This document shows positions 33,786 through 42,618 of a DNA stretch of 64,000 nucleotides, one piece after another. Below the pieces are notes generated by a model, which was not told where the DNA came from, did no database searches, and saw only the letters and a program-made list of their open reading frames with translations. The DNA is from Arthrobacter sp. B6. GTDB lineage: Bacteria > Actinomycetota > Actinomycetes > Actinomycetales > Micrococcaceae. How positions within the stretch are numbered: the first letter of the stretch is position 1; every line of letters begins with the position of its first letter. Location: positions 759,206-823,205 of the forward strand of contig NZ_KV467169.1 of NCBI RefSeq assembly GCF_001663775.1, given 5' to 3'. A program made the translations under genes and the position numbers.

Positions 33786-35456
33786 TTACTTGGCGGTGAT
33801 GTTGTGGTAGAGGATGACGCCCTTCCAGCCGCTGTCCACGTTGGTGACGTTCTGGCTCCACACGACCTGGCGTGCCTGGTACCACAGCGGAAGGTTAGGC
33901 AGGTCCTGGAACAAGATCTCCTGGGCCTCGGTGAACTTGGCGTTGGCGTCATCCGTGGACTTGGCGGCCAGGCCCTCATTGAGGAGCTTGTCGAACTCGG
34001 GGTTCGAGTAGCCCTCGTAGTTGGCGCTGGCACCGGTCCTCAGGAGCGGGCCAAGGAAGTTGTACAGCGACGGGTAATCAGCCTGCCACCCTGCCCGGGC
34101 GAAGCCTGGGAGGGTCTTGGACTTGCGCAGGTCAAGGAGCTCGGCAAACTTGGCGAAGGCCTGCCCCTCGGCCTGGATGCCAAGGTTGTTCTTGAGGTTG
34201 TTGGCGACGGCGTCGATCCATTCCTTGTTTCCACCATCAGTGTTGTAAGCGAGCTGCAGGGTCTTGCCTGCAGGCCACGGGCTGATGGCATCGGCCTGCT
34301 CCCAGAGCTCTTTCGCTTTAGCGGCGTCGAACTTCAGGACGTCGGAGCCTTCAACGTTTTCGTTGTAGCCATCCACTGCCGGGGAGGTGAAGTCCTTGGC
34401 GGGAATTCGCGTGCCGCTGAAGATGACCTTGGTAATCTCGTCGCGGTTGATGGCCTTGGAAATGGCCTGACGGCGCAGCTTGCCTGCCTCGCCCTGGAAC
34501 TCGGGCAGGTACCCCGGAATGTTCAGGGTTGCGTTGCCGGCGTACGGCTTGTTCAGGTGGTTCTCCGGGAAGTCCGTGGTGTAAGTCTGCAGGGCGTTCG
34601 TCGGAAGGACGTCCGTGACGTCCAGGTTGTTGGCCTGGATGTCCGTGTAGGCGGGAGCCGGGTCCGTGTAGAACCTGAAGGTCACGCCACCGTTCTTGGC
34701 TTCGCGGGAGCCCGAGTAGTCCTCGTTCTTGACGAGTTCGATCTGGCTGTCATGCTGCCAGGCACCTTCCTTGGCCATCTTGTAGGGGCCGTTGCCCACG
34801 GGGTTCTCGCCGTAGGCCTTGGGGTCAGCAAGCGCCGCTGAGGGAAGCGGCATAAAGGCGACGTAACCAAGGCGCAGCGGCCAGTCGGCCTCAGGCTGTG
34901 CGAGCCTGACCTCGATGGTCGAATCGTCTTTGAGGACCAGGCCTGAAAGCGTCTCTGAGGTCGGGGCAGGGACCTCGGTATCACCCTCCTTGGCGGTGGC
35001 GCTGACGGCCTCGTAGCCCTCGATGGACTGGAAGAAGCTGCTGTTTGCCTGGGCGTTGGTGCTCAGAGCGGCGAAGTTCCAGGCATCCACAAAGCTCTTG
35101 GCGGTGACTTCCTCGCCGTTGGTGAACTTGGTGCCGGTCTTGACCTTGATGGTGTAGTTCTGGCCGTCAGGGGATTCGATGGACTCAGCAAGCGCATTGA
35201 CAGACTTACCACTGGGGTCGTAGCTGGTCAGGCCTTCGAACAGCAGTTCGACCACGCGGCCGCCGTACACCTCGTTGGTGTTGGCTGGCAGCAGCGGGTT
35301 CTGCGGTTCATTGCTGTACGCGGTGATGACCTTATTGGGGTCGCCGGCGGATTGGCCGGCGCCGTCATTGCTGCCGCCTCCAGCGCCGCAGCCGGTCAGG
35401 GCGAGTGCGGCGATTGCCACGATGCCCAGTGCTTTGGAAGTGCGCGTGAAACGCAT
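33786..35456 (-). CDS. Peptide-binding lipoprotein (family 5, DppA/OppA type)
   Basis: 556 residues with an AGGAGG Shine-Dalgarno. Lipobox ALTGC makes Cys23 the lipid anchor. Family 5 features include FEGLTSYDPSGKSVNALAES, FTNGEEVTAKSFVDAWNFAA and the C-terminal EAQEILFQDLPNLPLWYQAR. First gene of the binding protein, permease, permease, ATPase operon. Substrate is probably oligopeptides; specificity cannot be read. The 666 bases upstream hold no supported gene. Confidence 0.92.
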   Translation of the reverse strand: MRFTRTSKALGIVAIAALALTGCGAGGGSNDGAGQSAGDPNKVITAYSNEPQNPLLPANTNEVYGGRVVELLFEGLTSYDPSGKSVNALAESIESPDGQNYTIKVKTGTKFTNGEEVTAKSFVDAWNFAALSTNAQANSSFFQSIEGYEAVSATAKEGDTEVPAPTSETLSGLVLKDDSTIEVRLAQPEADWPLRLGYVAFMPLPSAALADPKAYGENPVGNGPYKMAKEGAWQHDSQIELVKNEDYSGSREAKNGGVTFRFYTDPAPAYTDIQANNLDVTDVLPTNALQTYTTDFPENHLNKPYAGNATLNIPGYLPEFQGEAGKLRRQAISKAINRDEITKVIFSGTRIPAKDFTSPAVDGYNENVEGSDVLKFDAAKAKELWEQADAISPWPAGKTLQLAYNTDGGNKEWIDAVANNLKNNLGIQAEGQAFAKFAELLDLRKSKTLPGFARAGWQADYPSLYNFLGPLLRTGASANYEGYSNPEFDKLLNEGLAAKSTDDANAKFTEAQEILFQDLPNLPLWYQARQVVWSQNVTNVDSGWKGVILYHNITAK

Positions 35457-36122
35457 TCCGCCTCCTATGAGTTGTGGGAGATGTTGAGGGGAAATCTTTT
35501 GCTTCCCCGCAGCCTGGCCACGGTCTTGCAGTGTGACGCAGGCTACATAAACGAGTAGCCTAACCGCACTAGTCCAAATACTGGAACTCCGTTGCCAAAC
35601 CGTAACCAGTTAATCGGCATTAGCTGACGGAAGCGCAGGAGTTGTGCAGGTCACATGTTACTCGCAAGTAGACTCAGCGCCGAATCGGCCCGGCTACCCC
35701 CGCAAACAGCGCTGCACAGGCGCGCGCTGCGCGTAGTGGTGCGCTCATCCAAGTGTTGTGGCTGTGAAGGACTCTTCCCGTCACTCCGGGCGTTTGCCGG
35801 TTATTGCCAGCTCTCACGCGATGACAACCGGCCGGTCCGTTGGGCGCATTCGAGGTTGAGGAGTCGGTGGAGGGTCACGGCAGCCCTGGGGCTCGCCGCT
35901 TCCCGGGCCTGCTGATCGCAGCCGGGTCATCGTTCGTGAACGGCACAATTCGGCCCGGCGATCCCCCCGGGTCCTGTGCGCATACCGGGGGCCGGGCCGG
36001 TCGAGATCATCCGGGCCAGCAGCTACCTTCCATGCGATCCGCCGCCGCGGGCAGCGCGCTGCCCTGAATCACCCGTCAGAAGGTCCGGCAGGCGCGCCCC
36101 CTCCCGACGAATATTCAGCGCC
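35457..36122. other. 666-bp gap between the two peptide-binding protein genes
   Basis: No supported gene. The part nearest the transporter (35457-35660) is AT-richer and should hold its promoter. The part from 35690 to 36110 is GC-rich and has short open frames with no ribosome site and no recognisable sequence (for example one running 35840-36067). It may be a decayed gene; I cannot identify it. Confidence 0.5.
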
Positions 36123-37889
36123 CTACTCTTTCAGGCGCCACTCCCACACGTTCCACCACACGCCCAGGGGGCCGCCGCTGGGCTTCACGCCGGTAATGCG
36201 TCCGGCAACAGCGGTGGTCCCGGCGGTCTGATACAGCGGCAGGCCATAGTCGCTTTCCCAAACCCGTTTATCTATTTCAGCCATCAGCTCGGCCTGCTTG
36301 GCCAGGTCCGTGGTGGTGGACAGCTGTTCCATCACCCTGTCCGCGTCGCCGTCGGAATATCCGTTGAAGTTGCTCCCCGCACCGGTCCGGAAAATCTGTG
36401 GGACCCGGCCAACGCCCACCCCGGTACTGATCCAGCCGAGAATGGCCGCGTCGTAGGTGCCGCTGCCGAGGGTCCTTGCCCAATCGGCGCTGCCCTGCCC
36501 GGCGTCGATGACACGGAATCCGGCGAGGGCCGCCGAGTCGCGGATCAGCTCAAAGGCCTGCACGCGGTTGGGGTTGTCCCGGTTGTACAGGATCCGGACT
36601 GCAGGGGTCTTCCCGTCCAGAAGCGACACAGCCCCGTCGATGTCCGTTTCCGCGTACTTCGACGACCCGTTGTCCTTCACGGTGTCGGCGTACTTGGGGT
36701 GGGATGGCAGGAAGACGTGGGAGTCAAGCGGTTTGGCGTCTGACACCAGGTCCCCGACAATCTCTTCCACGATCTCCTGCCGCGGGACCGTCTTGAGGAA
36801 CGCCTCACGGACGTTGTCCTCGGCGAACGGACCGGAAAAGTTCAGGTCGAGGTGGTCATATCCCGACTGGCCATAGCGCTGCACAGCGATTCCCTGACCC
36901 TCGAGCCCGCTGAACAGGTCCTCGGACCCTGCGGAGGGCTGGGGCGAGATGATGTCCGCCCGGCCATTCTTGAGTGCGTCCACAGCCGCCGTCACAGCAC
37001 CGGTGAACTGGATGGTGACATCGTCCAGGTAGGGTTCCGGACCCCAGACATAGTCCTTGTTCCGCACCAGCGTCACAGAAGTCTCGGGCACGATATCCCG
37101 CACAATGTAGGGACCATTGGAGAGGTACACCGCAGGATCACCAGGCAGCGTCTTGGCGTCAAATCCGGTGTTCCAGAAGTTGCTGACCGCCTGCAGGCCT
37201 GTGTTCAGCGCCGCTTTCCTCGCGTCACCCCGGGGCGAATCCCGCAACAGTTCCACGAGGTCATCCTCGTCGTTCAGTCCGCTTTTGGCAGCCACAACAT
37301 GGGCCGGAAGACCGACGTCGAAGGCCACTTCCCAGTCAGCGTAGGGAGATCCGTATTCCAAAGTGATGGAACGGCCGTCCGCCCCGATTTCGGGAAAGGC
37401 CGTGGTTGCCAGGCCGCTGGTGTCCGACGCTGCAGAGAAGTACTTGGTTCCTGTGCCGGCAGCGGGGTCTGCGTCGTCGAAGTAGCCTGACCCCGCCGCC
37501 CACGCCAGCACAAGATCACCGGCGTCCACGGCTTCACCATCAGACCATTTCACGCCTTCATTGACCGTGTACCGTACCTTCAGCGGCTGGTCGGAGACCT
37601 TCTCATACCGGCCGAATTTCTCATTCCGAACCACTGTTGCGGAGTCGTCAATGTAGTAGAAACCGGAGTGGGTGGCATGCCAGAGCTTGGAATTGATGTC
37701 GGTGTTGCCGTCCGTGCTGAACGGGTTGAAGGAGGAGAGTGCATTGACTTCAGCCACCGTGGCGCTGCCACCGCGTTTTGCCTCGCCCACTGCCACGGGC
37801 ACGGCTCCCCCGCCGCCGGAACAGCCGGCAAGAATCACCGCCGCCGCCGCTGCACTGCTGATGAGCCCGATCAGACGCCTGAGAGGCAT
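36123..37889 (-). CDS. Orphan peptide-binding lipoprotein (ABC family 5)
   Basis: 588 residues, AAGGAG 7 bases before the ATG. Lipobox ILAGC makes Cys23 the anchor. Family 5 segments: YTVNEGVKWSDGEAVDAGDLVLAW, GPYIVRDIVPETSVTLVRN and C-terminal VWESDYGLPLYQTAGTTAV. No permease or ATPase genes accompany it, so it may feed the neighbouring peptide transporter or another one elsewhere. A TATCCTT-N4-AAGGATA dyad lies about 70 bases upstream. Confidence 0.9.
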   Translation of the reverse strand: MPLRRLIGLISSAAAAAVILAGCSGGGGAVPVAVGEAKRGGSATVAEVNALSSFNPFSTDGNTDINSKLWHATHSGFYYIDDSATVVRNEKFGRYEKVSDQPLKVRYTVNEGVKWSDGEAVDAGDLVLAWAAGSGYFDDADPAAGTGTKYFSAASDTSGLATTAFPEIGADGRSITLEYGSPYADWEVAFDVGLPAHVVAAKSGLNDEDDLVELLRDSPRGDARKAALNTGLQAVSNFWNTGFDAKTLPGDPAVYLSNGPYIVRDIVPETSVTLVRNKDYVWGPEPYLDDVTIQFTGAVTAAVDALKNGRADIISPQPSAGSEDLFSGLEGQGIAVQRYGQSGYDHLDLNFSGPFAEDNVREAFLKTVPRQEIVEEIVGDLVSDAKPLDSHVFLPSHPKYADTVKDNGSSKYAETDIDGAVSLLDGKTPAVRILYNRDNPNRVQAFELIRDSAALAGFRVIDAGQGSADWARTLGSGTYDAAILGWISTGVGVGRVPQIFRTGAGSNFNGYSDGDADRVMEQLSTTTDLAKQAELMAEIDKRVWESDYGLPLYQTAGTTAVAGRITGVKPSGGPLGVWWNVWEWRLKE

Positions 37890-37954
37890 GCCGTCTCTCC
37901 TTATGTGTTCCCTCTGCTCGAGGGGGCCCGTGGCTTCCCCAGGATCACGTCCAA

Positions 37955-37972
37955 TATCCTTCAGTAAGGATA
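37955..37972. promoter_or_regulatory. Dyad TATCCTT-CAGT-AAGGATA upstream of orphan binding protein
   Basis: Perfect 7-base arms with a 4-base spacer, 66 bases upstream of the start codon. On the minus strand it includes a TATCCT -10-like hexamer. Candidate operator. Confidence 0.4.
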
Positions 37973-37997
37973 CTTCGTATGGTGCGGGGCCAGCACC

Positions 37998-38028
37998 AAA
38001 AAGCTGCCCGGTTCCGTAATACCGGCAC
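37998..38028 (-). terminator. Terminator of ychF with U-tract
   Basis: On the minus strand TGCCGGT and ACCGGGCA form a stem with one bulged base, followed by GCTTTTTGG. Confidence 0.55.
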
Positions 38029-38036
38029 CCTCCGTA

Positions 38037-39122
38037 CTACACGTTGAAGCGGAACTCCACCACGTCGCCGTCGGCCATCACGTATTCCTTGCCTTCAATG
38101 CGGACCTTTCCGCGGGACTTGGCCTCGGCCATGGAACCGGCCTCGATCAGGTCCTTGAAGGAAACCACTTCGGCTTTGATGAAGCCACGTTGGAAGTCCG
38201 TGTGGATGACGCCGGCCGCCTGCGGAGCGGTATCGCCCTGGTGGATGGTCCAGGCGCGTGTTTCCTTGGGTCCGGCGGTCAGGTAAGTCTGCAGCCCCAG
38301 CGTGTGGAAGCCCACGCGGGCCAACTGGTCCAGGCCGGACTCGTCCTGGCCGTTCATTTCCAGCATTTCCCGGGCTTCTTCCTCGTCCAGTTCCACGAGG
38401 TCGGATTCGAGCTTGGCATCGAGGAAGACGGCGTCTGCGGGGGCCACCATGGCCCGCAGCTCCTCCTGCTTTTCCGGGCTGCCCAGGATGCCTTCGTCCG
38501 CGTTGAAGACGTAGATGAACGGCTTGGCCGTCAGGAGGCTGAGCTCCTTGAGGTGCTCCATTTCCAGCTTGTCGCTCTTGATGGACGCGAAGATCGTGTC
38601 GCCACGTTCCAGGACCGCCTGCGCGGCCTTAATGGCCGCCAGTTCAGCCGCTTCCCGCTTCTTGATCTTGACTTCTTTTTCGATCCGGGGAATGGCATTT
38701 TCAATGGTCTGCAGGTCAGCCAGGATCAGCTCGGTGTTGATGGTTTCCATGTCCGAGCGGGGATCCACCTTGCCGTCAACGTGGATCACGTCAGGATCAT
38801 CGAACACCCGGACCACCTGGGCAATGGCCTCGGCCTCACGGATGTTGGCAAGGAACTTGTTGCCCAGGCCTTCGCCCTCCGACGCGCCCTTGACGATTCC
38901 GGCGATGTCCACGAAGGACACCGGAGCAGGCAGGAGCCTCTGCGAGCCAAAGATCTCGGCGAGCTGCTTCAGCCGCGGATCCGGCAGGTTCACGACGCCG
39001 ACATTCGGCTCGATCGTGGCGAACGGGTAGTTCGCTGCGAGCACCTGGTTGCGGGTCAGTGCGTTGAAAAGAGTTGATTTGCCGACGTTGGGCAGTCCGA
39101 CGATGCCAATAGTAAGAGCCAC
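38037..39122 (-). CDS. ychF: Ribosome-binding ATPase/GTPase YchF
   Basis: 361 residues from the GTG at 39122 (MALTIGIVGLPNVGKST, the standard family start); an ATG two codons earlier (39128) is the alternative. G1 GLPNVGKST is at 9-17; the altered G4 motif (YVFNADE rather than NKxD) gives ATP preference. A coiled coil and C-terminal TGS domain (ARVGFHTLGLQTYLT onward) follow. It binds ribosomes and modulates stress responses. A TAGAAT box lies eight bases before the GTG, so it may be leaderless. Divergent from rmuC. Confidence 0.93.
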   Translation of the reverse strand: MALTIGIVGLPNVGKSTLFNALTRNQVLAANYPFATIEPNVGVVNLPDPRLKQLAEIFGSQRLLPAPVSFVDIAGIVKGASEGEGLGNKFLANIREAEAIAQVVRVFDDPDVIHVDGKVDPRSDMETINTELILADLQTIENAIPRIEKEVKIKKREAAELAAIKAAQAVLERGDTIFASIKSDKLEMEHLKELSLLTAKPFIYVFNADEGILGSPEKQEELRAMVAPADAVFLDAKLESDLVELDEEEAREMLEMNGQDESGLDQLARVGFHTLGLQTYLTAGPKETRAWTIHQGDTAPQAAGVIHTDFQRGFIKAEVVSFKDLIEAGSMAEAKSRGKVRIEGKEYVMADGDVVEFRFNV

Positions 39123-39130
39123 GAGCATTG

Positions 39131-39136
39131 ATTCTA
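39131..39136 (-). promoter_or_regulatory. -10 box (TAGAAT) near ychF start
   Basis: TAGAAT, eight bases, GTG at 39122. Slightly longer spacing than the other leaderless boxes in the window. Confidence 0.45.
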
Positions 39137-39258
39137 CCCGCAGCAGGCCAGGAACCTTCCAGCGGACCGTCCGTGGTGGCCGTCCGGACCGGGTGGACAT
39201 CCTGCCTGCCGGATTGCAGCTGCCGGGAATTGTCACAGGGGCATGCCAAAGTGAGGAT

Positions 39259-40482
39259 ATGGATGCTTTCGCCGTGATTCTTGCCCTGTTGATGCTGCTG
39301 GTCGGCGCTTTTGCCGGTGCCGCCGCCACCTACTTTTCCTTCCGCCGCCGCGCCCATGCGCTTGAGGAAGATTTCGACGCCGTCTCGTCCCGCCTTTCCG
39401 AGGTCAGTGCGCAGTTTGCGGCAGCCGACGCCGAACGCCGCCTTCTGAGCATCCAGAACCGGGAGCTGGGCGAGTCACGCAGCCAGGACGGGAACGTTCT
39501 GCGTGCGCTTGCGCCGGTGGCGGAAAAACTGACAGCCGTGCAGCAGCAGGTATCACTGCTGGAGCGTGACCGCCTCGAACAGTATGGCCAGCTCGCACAG
39601 CAGCTCCAGGAGGCCCGCCTGTCCGACGCCCAGCTGATCCGCTCCACACACGCACTCGAAGCGGCCCTCCGTTCCAACAGCGCCCGCGGACAATGGGGCG
39701 AGGTGCAGCTGCGCCGGGTCGTCGAAGCATCGGGGATGCTGAAGCACGTGGACTTCCTGGAGCAGGTCCACAGCTCCGGAGCAGACTCAACGGTCCGGCC
39801 GGACCTCGTGGTCCAGCTGCCCGGGGAGAAGCAGCTGGTGGTGGACGCCAAGGTGCCCTTGTCCTCCTATCTTGCTGCCCAGGAGCTCGGTTCCGGTTCG
39901 GGTGCAGAACACCACCATCATCACGCGGACGGCGGCAACAGCTCGCAGCAGGCCTTGCTCGCCGCCCACGCAAAAGCCCTCCGCGCCCACGTGGATGCCC
40001 TGAGCAACAAGAAGTATTGGGACATTCCAGGGAACACGCCGGAGCTGGTGATCTGCTTCCTGCCGGCCGAATCGATCCTGGCGGCCGCGCTCATGGCGGA
40101 CGCGACCCTCCTGGACCATGCATTGTCGAGGAACGTGGTCCTGGCGTCGCCCAGCACCCTGCTGGCTGTGCTGAAATCGGTGGCTTTCACCTGGCGCCAG
40201 GATGTGCTGACGGACAGCGCGCGTGAACTGTTCGAATTGGCCCGTCAGCTGTATGAACGCATGGGAACCCTGGGCGAGAACGTCGGCAAGCTGGGCTCGT
40301 CCCTGAAGTCCTCAGTGGACCGGTATAACTCTATGGTCGGTACCCTCGAGGCCCGGATCCTGCCGACCGCGCGGAAACTCAACGCCATGGACGAAACCGG
40401 ATTGCTCACCCCGCCCTCGCTGGAAGCAACGCCGCGGTCACTGGCCGCCCCGGAGCTTCAGCAGGACGGGAAAGCGGCCTGA
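39259..40482 (+). CDS. rmuC: DNA recombination protein RmuC family
   Basis: 407 residues from the ATG at 39259 (MDAFAVILALLMLLVG), since the open frame upstream runs through the ychF promoter region and 5' end. One N-terminal membrane helix, a long coiled coil (about 30-140), then the RmuC nuclease-like core: ARGQWGEVQLRRVVEASGML, RPDLVVQLPGEKQLVVDAKVPL. RmuC limits inverted-repeat recombination. A run of five His (EHHHHHADGG, near 219-223) sits in a loop and is unusual. Only 16 bases separate its stop from the convergent ispH stop. Confidence 0.9.
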   Translation: MDAFAVILALLMLLVGAFAGAAATYFSFRRRAHALEEDFDAVSSRLSEVSAQFAAADAERRLLSIQNRELGESRSQDGNVLRALAPVAEKLTAVQQQVSLLERDRLEQYGQLAQQLQEARLSDAQLIRSTHALEAALRSNSARGQWGEVQLRRVVEASGMLKHVDFLEQVHSSGADSTVRPDLVVQLPGEKQLVVDAKVPLSSYLAAQELGSGSGAEHHHHHADGGNSSQQALLAAHAKALRAHVDALSNKKYWDIPGNTPELVICFLPAESILAAALMADATLLDHALSRNVVLASPSTLLAVLKSVAFTWRQDVLTDSARELFELARQLYERMGTLGENVGKLGSSLKSSVDRYNSMVGTLEARILPTARKLNAMDETGLLTPPSLEATPRSLAAPELQQDGKAA

Positions 40483-40498
40483 CGTTGCCGGGGAGTGG

Positions 40499-41578
40499 TC
40501 AGCTGCGGGACCGGCGTCCGCCGAGCGCCCGGCTGACGTCTCCGGCTTCCTTGAGTGTTGCGCGAAGCTCCTTGGGCAACGAGAAGAGCAGGTCTTCCTC
40601 TGCCGTGACAACTTCCTCCACTGCACCGTAGCCATAGTCGGCGAGCAGCCGCAGGACGTCCTTGACCAGGACCTCGGGCACGGAAGCCCCAGAGGTGACT
40701 CCCACAGTCGCCACGCCTTCAAACCATGCCTCGTCCACTTCGTTGGCAAAGTCAACGCGATAGGAGGCCTTGGCACCATATTCCAGGGCAACCTCCCCCA
40801 GCCGCACCGAGTTCGAGGAGTTGGCTGACCCCACCACAATGACGAGGTCCGCCTGGGGCGAGATCTTCTTGATGGCTACCTGCCGGTTGGTCGTGGCGTA
40901 GCAGATGTCATCGCTGGGCGGATCCTGGAGGGTGGGGAACCGTTCCTTGAGAAGCCGGACGGTCTCCATGGTTTCGTCAACGCTGAGGGTGGTCTGGGAC
41001 AGCCAGATGACCTTTTCCGGATCGCGGACCGTAACGTTGTCAACTTCATGCGGGCCGTTGATGATCTGGATGTGCTCCGGGGCTTCACCGGCGGTTCCCT
41101 CAACTTCCTCGTGACCGTCGTGGCCGATGAGGAGGATGTCGAAGTCGTCCTTGGCGAAGCGGACGGCTTCCTTGTGCACCTTTGTCACCAGGGGGCAGGT
41201 GGCATCGATGGTGCGCAGCCCGCGGTCCTCGGCGGACTGGACAACGGCGGGGGATACGCCATGGGCGGGGAAGATGACCAGGGCACCTTCGGGTACTTCG
41301 TCGGTTTCATCCACGAAGATAGCGCCTTGTTCTTCAAGAGAACTCACCACGTGGACGTTGTGCACAATCTGCTTGCGCACATATACCGGCGGCCCGTAGT
41401 GCTCCAGGGCCTTTTCCACCGCGATGACGGCCCGGTCCACGCCGGCGCAATAGCCGCGGGGAGCGGCGAGCAGGACCTTCTTGGGGCCGGTTACCGGTGC
41501 CGCCGCAGCCACTTCCTCGGGCGAGCGCCGCCTTCGCGGGACAGTTGGCATCGAGAGGGAAACTGCGGTGGAAGTCAT
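40499..41578 (-). CDS. ispH: 4-hydroxy-3-methylbut-2-enyl diphosphate reductase
   Basis: 359 residues. The three conserved Cys ligands of the Fe-S cluster are in RGYCAGVDRAV, DATCPLVTKVHKE and DICYATTNRQ; His and Glu substrate contacts are in VRKQIVHNVHVV and the SGASVPEVLV region. It makes IPP and DMAPP in the last step of the MEP pathway. The first ~30 residues are an extra unconserved-looking extension. A TAGCAT box six bases before the ATG suggests a leaderless start, but GGAG in the gap could also serve as a ribosome site. Confidence 0.95.
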   Translation of the reverse strand: MTSTAVSLSMPTVPRRRRSPEEVAAAAPVTGPKKVLLAAPRGYCAGVDRAVIAVEKALEHYGPPVYVRKQIVHNVHVVSSLEEQGAIFVDETDEVPEGALVIFPAHGVSPAVVQSAEDRGLRTIDATCPLVTKVHKEAVRFAKDDFDILLIGHDGHEEVEGTAGEAPEHIQIINGPHEVDNVTVRDPEKVIWLSQTTLSVDETMETVRLLKERFPTLQDPPSDDICYATTNRQVAIKKISPQADLVIVVGSANSSNSVRLGEVALEYGAKASYRVDFANEVDEAWFEGVATVGVTSGASVPEVLVKDVLRLLADYGYGAVEEVVTAEEDLLFSLPKELRATLKEAGDVSRALGGRRSRS

Positions 41579-41584
41579 TGCTCC

Positions 41585-41590
41585 ATGCTA
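41585..41590 (-). promoter_or_regulatory. -10 box (TAGCAT) for ispH
   Basis: TAGCAT, six bases (containing GGAG), ATG at 41578. It overlaps the end of the upstream membrane-protein gene. Confidence 0.5.
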
Positions 41591-42439
41591 CCGGGTGTGG
41601 GCCCGCCGCCTCCGCGAGGCCATCCCGATCACCAGGCCGGCCGCCAGAAGCACGCCGCCGGCAACCGCGGTTCCCGTGGTCCAGGACTGGAAGCTGCTTG
41701 ACGCCGAGGCCACGAATTCGTCCTTGAACATGTCGGCCACCTCGTTGCCGCTGGCCGTTCCCAGCACGGTGTCACGTGCCAGTTGTGAGCCGAAGGTCCA
41801 GAAGGCGGCCAGCAGCAGCCCTCCGAGGCCGACCCCGAAAATGACAGTCCAGCGCCGGCGTGCCGCTACAAGGGCAAGGACAAAAGCGATTCCTGCGCCG
41901 ATCGCCAGCGAATAACCCAGCGGGGCGTAAGCGGACAGGCGCTCGATCCACTGGCGCTGCTCCGGCTCTCCAACGTTGATCAGGGCCTGCTCCGGCGCTT
42001 CCAGCGTCAGTCCCGCTGTCCGTGAAAGCTCCTCTGCGGCAAGGGCAACGAGAGGGGCCACGTCCAGCCTGATCGAGGCGGAGGAGTCCGCTTCCGCCGG
42101 GAGCGAGGCGGGGTCGGCAAAGTTCAGGCGATGGCTCTTCCGGAGCGTCTCTTCCCAGGCCGCCGGGTAACCGGGCAGCCCGGTCAGGGAGCCCGCCGCA
42201 GCTTCGACCACGGGTTGGACGAGGCCCGCGAGGGCGTCCGGGACGGAGCTTGTGTCGATGGTTCCCACAGCAGCGACGGCGAGCCGCTCCTGGAAGTCGG
42301 CGTCCTGCCCGAGCGGAGCAGACAGTGCCACAAAGCCATCCTCCTGCACCACGTTGAGGTCAACCCAGACCGCGGGGACCGCCACGGCTGACAGCAGGAC
42401 GCCGAGAATGACGGCTACGGCTGAAACGAAGGTGCGCAA
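41588..42439 (-). CDS. Membrane protein with large exported loop, unassigned
   Basis: 283 residues from the TTG at 42439, chosen because AGGAG lies 5-6 bases upstream; the frame is open further upstream but not convincingly coding. Helix 1 (FVSAVAVILGVLLSAVAVPAVWV) is followed by an exported ~160-residue domain, two helices (LGYSLAIGAGIAFVLALVA and WTVIFGVGLGGLLLAAFW) and a last helix near the C-terminus ending in MASRRRRAHTR. I do not recognise the family. Between ispH and the divergent xseA, a place occupied by a small conserved gene in mycobacteria. Confidence 0.75.
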   Translation of the reverse strand: MRTFVSAVAVILGVLLSAVAVPAVWVDLNVVQEDGFVALSAPLGQDADFQERLAVAAVGTIDTSSVPDALAGLVQPVVEAAAGSLTGLPGYPAAWEETLRKSHRLNFADPASLPAEADSSASIRLDVAPLVALAAEELSRTAGLTLEAPEQALINVGEPEQRQWIERLSAYAPLGYSLAIGAGIAFVLALVAARRRWTVIFGVGLGGLLLAAFWTFGSQLARDTVLGTASGNEVADMFKDEFVASASSSFQSWTTGTAVAGGVLLAAGLVIGMASRRRRAHTR

Positions 42440-42618
42440 AGGTGCTCCTAACTGGTTGCGGGGCCATCCTATGCATGAAGCCTGGATAAGGAATGTCCGC
42501 CTCGGGTGGTAAGGCTTATGGATAAGGTTGAATGAACAGCCGCCATTCAAACACGAACCGCCAACTGCCGAACAAAGGACCGCCATGCCGCAAGCCACAG
42601 CTTCCCGGGGCAGCGCGC

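Noticed and set aside
35840..36067. Small open frame in the 666-bp gap
   Set aside because: No ribosome site, no motif and frames shift along the stretch, so no gene is claimed.
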